From the NCBI GenBank assembly GCA_919901705.1, contig CAKKPR010000338.1:1-5732 (forward strand): 5,732 nt of DNA, read 5' to 3'. Both the position numbers and the translations under genes were made by a program. The stretch's first letter is position 1. The number at the start of each line of letters is the position of its first letter. The notes below the pieces were generated by a model. It was not told the DNA's origin. It did no database searches and worked only from the letters and a program-made list of their open reading frames with translations. Positions 3,016 to 5,732 of the stretch are shown piece after piece. The stretch is from Thermodesulfovibrionales bacterium (GTDB lineage: Bacteria; Nitrospirota; Thermodesulfovibrionia; Thermodesulfovibrionales; UBA1546).

Positions 3016-5706
3016 ATGCGTAACCTTTTAAAAATATTCAAAAAATCCTCTAAAAAGGACCCTAAAAGCAGCAAATTCAGAGAAGCCATTAAAAAAAAAT
3101 ATGACACATTTCAAAACCTGCTCACAAAAAACAACAATGTTCTTGAACTTATGGCAGACATGGAAGAAAAACTTTCAGGGGAATATCTGTTTGACCGGCA
3201 TTATCTTGAGACAAACACTAAATTAATTGCTGATGGCGTCCTGAGTATTATTGAAGATCTAAACACCCTCGCTCACGGCAGATACAAAGAACTTTACAAA
3301 ACCTATGATGATATATATAAAGAGATAAAAGAGAGTTTAAATCGCAGGTCAGTTGTCCCGGTCAGCGACCTTACCATACCATTATTGAATCTTACAGGCA
3401 AGATGTCAAACATAGCAGGCGGCAAAATTGCACATTTAGGGGAAATTAAAAACCGTCTCAATCTTCCAACTCCTGACGGCTTTGCTATTACCACATATTC
3501 ATTCAAAAGATTTATGGAGCATAACAGGCTGATTGAGAAAATAAATAAAAAACTATTGTCGCTGGATATAAATAACATCGAAGAGCTTAATGAAGTGAGC
3601 AGAGTCATACAGGATATGACAATAAAGGCTGAAATGCCGCAGGACTTGGAGAGTGCGATTAAAAAGGCAGTTGAAAAGTTGAAAGTTGAAAGTTCACCCC
3701 CCCTAAATCCCCCCCTTGAATTAAGTAACTCCCCCCAACCCCCTCTTAAGTTAAGAGGGGGTTGGGGGGAGTTAAGAGTATCTGTCCGCAGCAGCGCTAT
3801 TCACGAAGACGGAGATTTCAGCTTTGCAGGACAATATTCTACCTTTCTTAATGTGCCGGCAGATTTAATCACGCAGAAATACAAAGAAGTTGTTGCGAGT
3901 TTATTTACCCCGCGGGCAATATTTTACTATAGGACAAAAGGATTTTCAGAAGATGAGATGGTCATGGCTGTTGGTATTTTAAGAATGGTAGACGCCCTGG
4001 CAGGCGGGGTTATGTATACAAGGGACCCGAATGACCCCGGAAAAGATATACTCATAATCAATGCTGTGTGGGGCCTTGGGATGTCTGTTGTTGATGGGTC
4101 AATAACCCCTGATTCTTATGTTGTCTCAAGAGAACCCAGGGCCATCATGGAGAGAAGAGTGGCTGAACAAAATACAATGGTAATATGTTCTTCTGAAGGA
4201 GATATCAAACAGGCAGATATCCCCGGCAGCATGAAGAACAAATCATGCCTGCCAATTGAACTGATAAATATTTTATCCGATCATGCCGTTGCTTTGGAAG
4301 ATCACTATGGCAGGCCCCAGGATATTGAATGGGCGGTTGACAGGGATAATCAGATATACATCCTGCAAACCCGACCTTTAAGAACGTTTCAAGTTCCAAG
4401 TTCCAAGTTCCAAGTTCCAAGAAAAATTGATGGGTACAACATTCTGCTTGATAAAGGCGTAATAGCATGTAAAGGAATAGGTTTTGGCAAGGCATTTGTG
4501 CTTAAAGATGATGAAGAATTAAAAGATTTCCCTGACGGCGCTGTGCTGGTTGCAAAACATACATCAACCAAATTCGTAACTGTAATGAACAAGGCATCTG
4601 CAATTATTACAGACGTTGGCGGAGTAACAGGCCACATGGCATCGCTGGCAAGGGAATATCAGATTCCCGCAATCCTTGATGCGGAAGCAGCGACATCAAT
4701 CATTAAGGATGGGCAGGAGATAACAGTGGATGCAATAAACTGCAATGTCTACGAGGGCCAAGTCAGGGAACTCCTTGAGTATTCTTCAAAAAAGAGAGAG
4801 CCCTTTAAAAATACCCGCCTGTTTATGACGCTGGAAAAGGCATTAAAATGGGTTGTCCCTTTAAATTTAATAGATCCCGATGCTGAGAATTTTAAGCCCG
4901 AGCTTTGTAAAACTTTTCATGATATAACCAGGTTTGCTCATGAAATGGCAATGGCCATGATTTTCAGGACAAGCAAAGGGCATGATATTACCTCATTTGA
5001 AGACCTGATGTCCGCTGTTGCCTTTGCAGAGTCAGGCGAGGAAGCATGGCCGCAACCAATTGCTCTGAGAGCAGGAATCCCCATAGATGCAAATATGATA
5101 GATATTGATGGCAATGGCATCAAAGATAATGTAAAAAAGGCTGCTCCCGAGGATATATATTCGATACCATTTTCTGCATTCCTTAAAGGCATGAAGCGCA
5201 TGAAATGGCCTGAACCAAGACCTGCTGATGTTAAGGGTTTTTTTGGCATGGTTGCGCAATCAGCATCCATACCCGAAGGACAACTTTACGCAATGGGAGA
5301 AAAGAGCTTTGCAATCCTGTCCGGCAATTACATGAACTTCAGCATAAGGCTTGGCTATCACTTCTCGATGGTAGAGGCTTACGCAGGAGAAAACATGAAT
5401 GACAATTACATAAAATTCTTCTTTAAAGGGGGAGGCGCTGTCAGGGACAGAAAATTAAGAAGGGTGAGGCTGATTAAAGAGATTTTAAAAAAGATGGATT
5501 TTAAGGTCAATGTTACTGAAGATGTAGTAAATGCAATAATTACCAAATATAAACAGCCAACCATTGAAGAGAAATTAGAGATAATGGGAAAGCTGACAGC
5601 TTACACCAAACAGCTTGATATGGTCATGTATAATGATGCTGTTACAGATATGTTTATTGAGGATTTTATCAGAGACCATATAAAGACGGTGAATAGTTGT
5701 CAGTGA
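3016..5706 (+). CDS. PEP-synthase-like phosphotransferase lacking the TIM barrel (PEP/pyruvate-binding and phospho-His domains)
   Basis: This 896-residue cytoplasmic protein has a lysine-rich, helical N-terminus (1-115). The PPDK_N/ATP-grasp domain (about 125-455) has GGKIAHLGE (135-143, ATP-contacting Lys137), VRSSAIHED (257-265), FSFAGQYSTFLNV (268-280), GGVMYTRDP (330-338) and DIEWAVD...YILQTRPL (436-455). The swivelling PEP-utiliser domain (about 480-585) has GGVTGHMASLAREYQIPAI (535-553), with His540 as the expected phosphorylated residue. In PEP synthase and pyruvate phosphate dikinase, ATP phosphorylates this histidine, which passes phosphate to pyruvate bound in a C-terminal TIM barrel. 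Here no barrel motifs are seen. Residues 590-896 form an unassigned region (LNLIDPDAENFKPE at 616-629; later a GENMNDNYIKFFFKGGGA segment), so the acceptor is unknown. Repeat-derived insertions occupy about 219-253 and 458-470, and a repeat encodes the last five residues. A stop codon 9 bases upstream limits the start to 3016 or later. No good Shine-Dalgarno precedes it. Confidence 0.85.
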   Translation: MRNLLKIFKKSSKKDPKSSKFREAIKKKYDTFQNLLTKNNNVLELMADMEEKLSGEYLFDRHYLETNTKLIADGVLSIIEDLNTLAHGRYKELYKTYDDIYKEIKESLNRRSVVPVSDLTIPLLNLTGKMSNIAGGKIAHLGEIKNRLNLPTPDGFAITTYSFKRFMEHNRLIEKINKKLLSLDINNIEELNEVSRVIQDMTIKAEMPQDLESAIKKAVEKLKVESSPPLNPPLELSNSPQPPLKLRGGWGELRVSVRSSAIHEDGDFSFAGQYSTFLNVPADLITQKYKEVVASLFTPRAIFYYRTKGFSEDEMVMAVGILRMVDALAGGVMYTRDPNDPGKDILIINAVWGLGMSVVDGSITPDSYVVSREPRAIMERRVAEQNTMVICSSEGDIKQADIPGSMKNKSCLPIELINILSDHAVALEDHYGRPQDIEWAVDRDNQIYILQTRPLRTFQVPSSKFQVPRKIDGYNILLDKGVIACKGIGFGKAFVLKDDEELKDFPDGAVLVAKHTSTKFVTVMNKASAIITDVGGVTGHMASLAREYQIPAILDAEAATSIIKDGQEITVDAINCNVYEGQVRELLEYSSKKREPFKNTRLFMTLEKALKWVVPLNLIDPDAENFKPELCKTFHDITRFAHEMAMAMIFRTSKGHDITSFEDLMSAVAFAESGEEAWPQPIALRAGIPIDANMIDIDGNGIKDNVKKAAPEDIYSIPFSAFLKGMKRMKWPEPRPADVKGFFGMVAQSASIPEGQLYAMGEKSFAILSGNYMNFSIRLGYHFSMVEAYAGENMNDNYIKFFFKGGGAVRDRKLRRVRLIKEILKKMDFKVNVTEDVVNAIITKYKQPTIEEKLEIMGKLTAYTKQLDMVMYNDAVTDMFIEDFIRDHIKTVNSCQ
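3669..3696 (+). repeat. AGTTGAA heptamer array inside the dikinase-like gene
   Basis: Three exact AGTTGAA units (3669-3675, 3677-3683, 3684-3690), with one extra base after the first, are followed by a partial unit AGTTCA. It is translated as residues 219-227 (VEKLKVESS), just before the palindromic element. Tandem heptamers of this kind are normally intergenic. Confidence 0.7.
3697..3774. repeat. C-rich palindromic repeat element inserted in frame in the ATP-grasp domain
   Basis: The element has two parts. Positions 3697-3725 read C7-TAAAT-C7-TTGAATTAAG, which looks like one half of a palindrome whose G-rich half is missing. Positions 3726-3774 are a perfect 49-bp palindrome: 24-bp arms around the central G3750, with arm pattern TAACT-C6-AA-C5-TCTTAA. 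It is translated as residues 228-253, a proline/glycine-rich stretch (PPLNPPLELSNSPQPPLKLR, then GGWGEL) with no counterpart in the usual ATP-grasp fold. It sits just before the VRSS strand. The frame is kept across the insertion. Confidence 0.8.
4387..4421 (+). repeat. AAGTTCC heptamer array at the ATP-grasp/His-domain linker
   Basis: Four exact AAGTTCC units (4391-4397, 4398-4404, 4405-4411, 4412-4418) are followed by AAG and preceded by a degenerate GTTTC. Three units equal 21 bp, so the protein repeats every seven residues: FQVPSSK (458-464) then FQVPRK (465-470). The array begins immediately after the QTRPL motif that ends the ATP-grasp domain, in the hinge before the swivelling His domain. 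Confidence 0.85.
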
Positions 5707-5732
5707 ACAGTTGTCAGTGAACAGTTGTCAGT
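5689..5732 (+). repeat. 14-bp tandem repeat array overlapping the 3' end of the dikinase-like gene
   Basis: The unit AGTTGTCAGTGAAC occurs at 5695-5708, 5709-5722 and 5723-5732 (cut by the window end), preceded by the half-unit GTGAAT (5689-5694). Each unit is two heptamers, AGTTGTC and AGTGAAC. The first unit supplies the final codons V-N-S-C-Q and the TGA stop (5704-5706) of the gene. The array continues out of the window, so its full length is unknown. Confidence 0.85.

Noticed and set aside
3726..3774. GC-rich perfect hairpin as a Rho-independent terminator
   Set aside because: It lies in the middle of an intact reading frame and is not followed by a U-tract on either strand.
3669..3774. 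Disrupted pseudogene at the repeat insertion
   Set aside because: The reading frame continues unbroken through the insertion, and all ATP-grasp and His-domain motifs on both sides are intact, so the gene is best called functional.
4205..5270. Minus-strand open frames opposite the dikinase-like gene
   Set aside because: The translations have no recognisable domains and overlap strongly conserved catalytic motifs of the plus-strand gene.
3016..5706. Naming the gene ppsA (true PEP synthase) or ppdK
   Set aside because: The C-terminal PEP/pyruvate TIM barrel that defines those enzymes is not visible, so the gene symbol would imply an unsupported reaction.
5689..5732. CRISPR array
   Set aside because: The units are 14 bp, directly tandem and without unique spacers.

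Overview
The window suggests a moderately AT-rich, probably anaerobic or environmental Gram-negative bacterium. The coding style and the short dispersed repeats (a GCAATCT/AGATTGC hairpin element beside a CATTGCGA-type sequence, and heptamer arrays) look like an uncultured Nitrospirota or a deltaproteobacterial-type genome. That assignment is an inference from repeat style and gene content; no taxonomic marker gene is present.

Layout: positions 1-115 are non-coding and hold dispersed repeat fragments. A compact leftward operon fills 116 to about 2926, transcribed in the order GntR/UTRA repressor, two-CBS-domain protein, DASS/SLC13-type anion permease. The spacings are 17 bp and 1 bp, and each downstream gene has a strong ribosome binding site. 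A short divergent control region (2927-3015) contains a consensus sigma-70 promoter for the operon (TTGACA, 17 bp, TATAAT) and a 13-bp inverted repeat that covers its -10 box and is a good candidate for the GntR operator. It also contains a near-consensus rightward promoter (TTGTCA, 17 bp, TATAAT) whose -35 box is the same bases as the leftward one. The rightward gene (3016-5706) encodes an 896-residue PEP-synthase-like phosphotransferase. It has the ATP-grasp nucleotide-binding domain and the swivelling phospho-histidine domain but no PEP/pyruvate TIM barrel; a C-terminal region of about 300 residues that I cannot assign takes its place.

How the genes may work together (inference): the repressor senses a metabolite related to the anion moved by the permease, the CBS protein tunes the permease in response to adenine nucleotide or energy state, and the divergent dikinase-like enzyme acts in connected metabolism. 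The substrate of neither the permease nor the enzyme can be read from the sequence. The permease has lost the canonical SNT substrate motifs.

The most unusual feature is repeat invasion of the dikinase-like gene. Two intergenic-style elements lie in frame inside it: a heptamer array plus a GC-rich 49-bp palindrome within the ATP-grasp domain, and an AAGTTCC heptamer array exactly at the ATP-grasp/His-domain linker. A third repeat array supplies its last codons and stop codon. The open reading frame survives all three.
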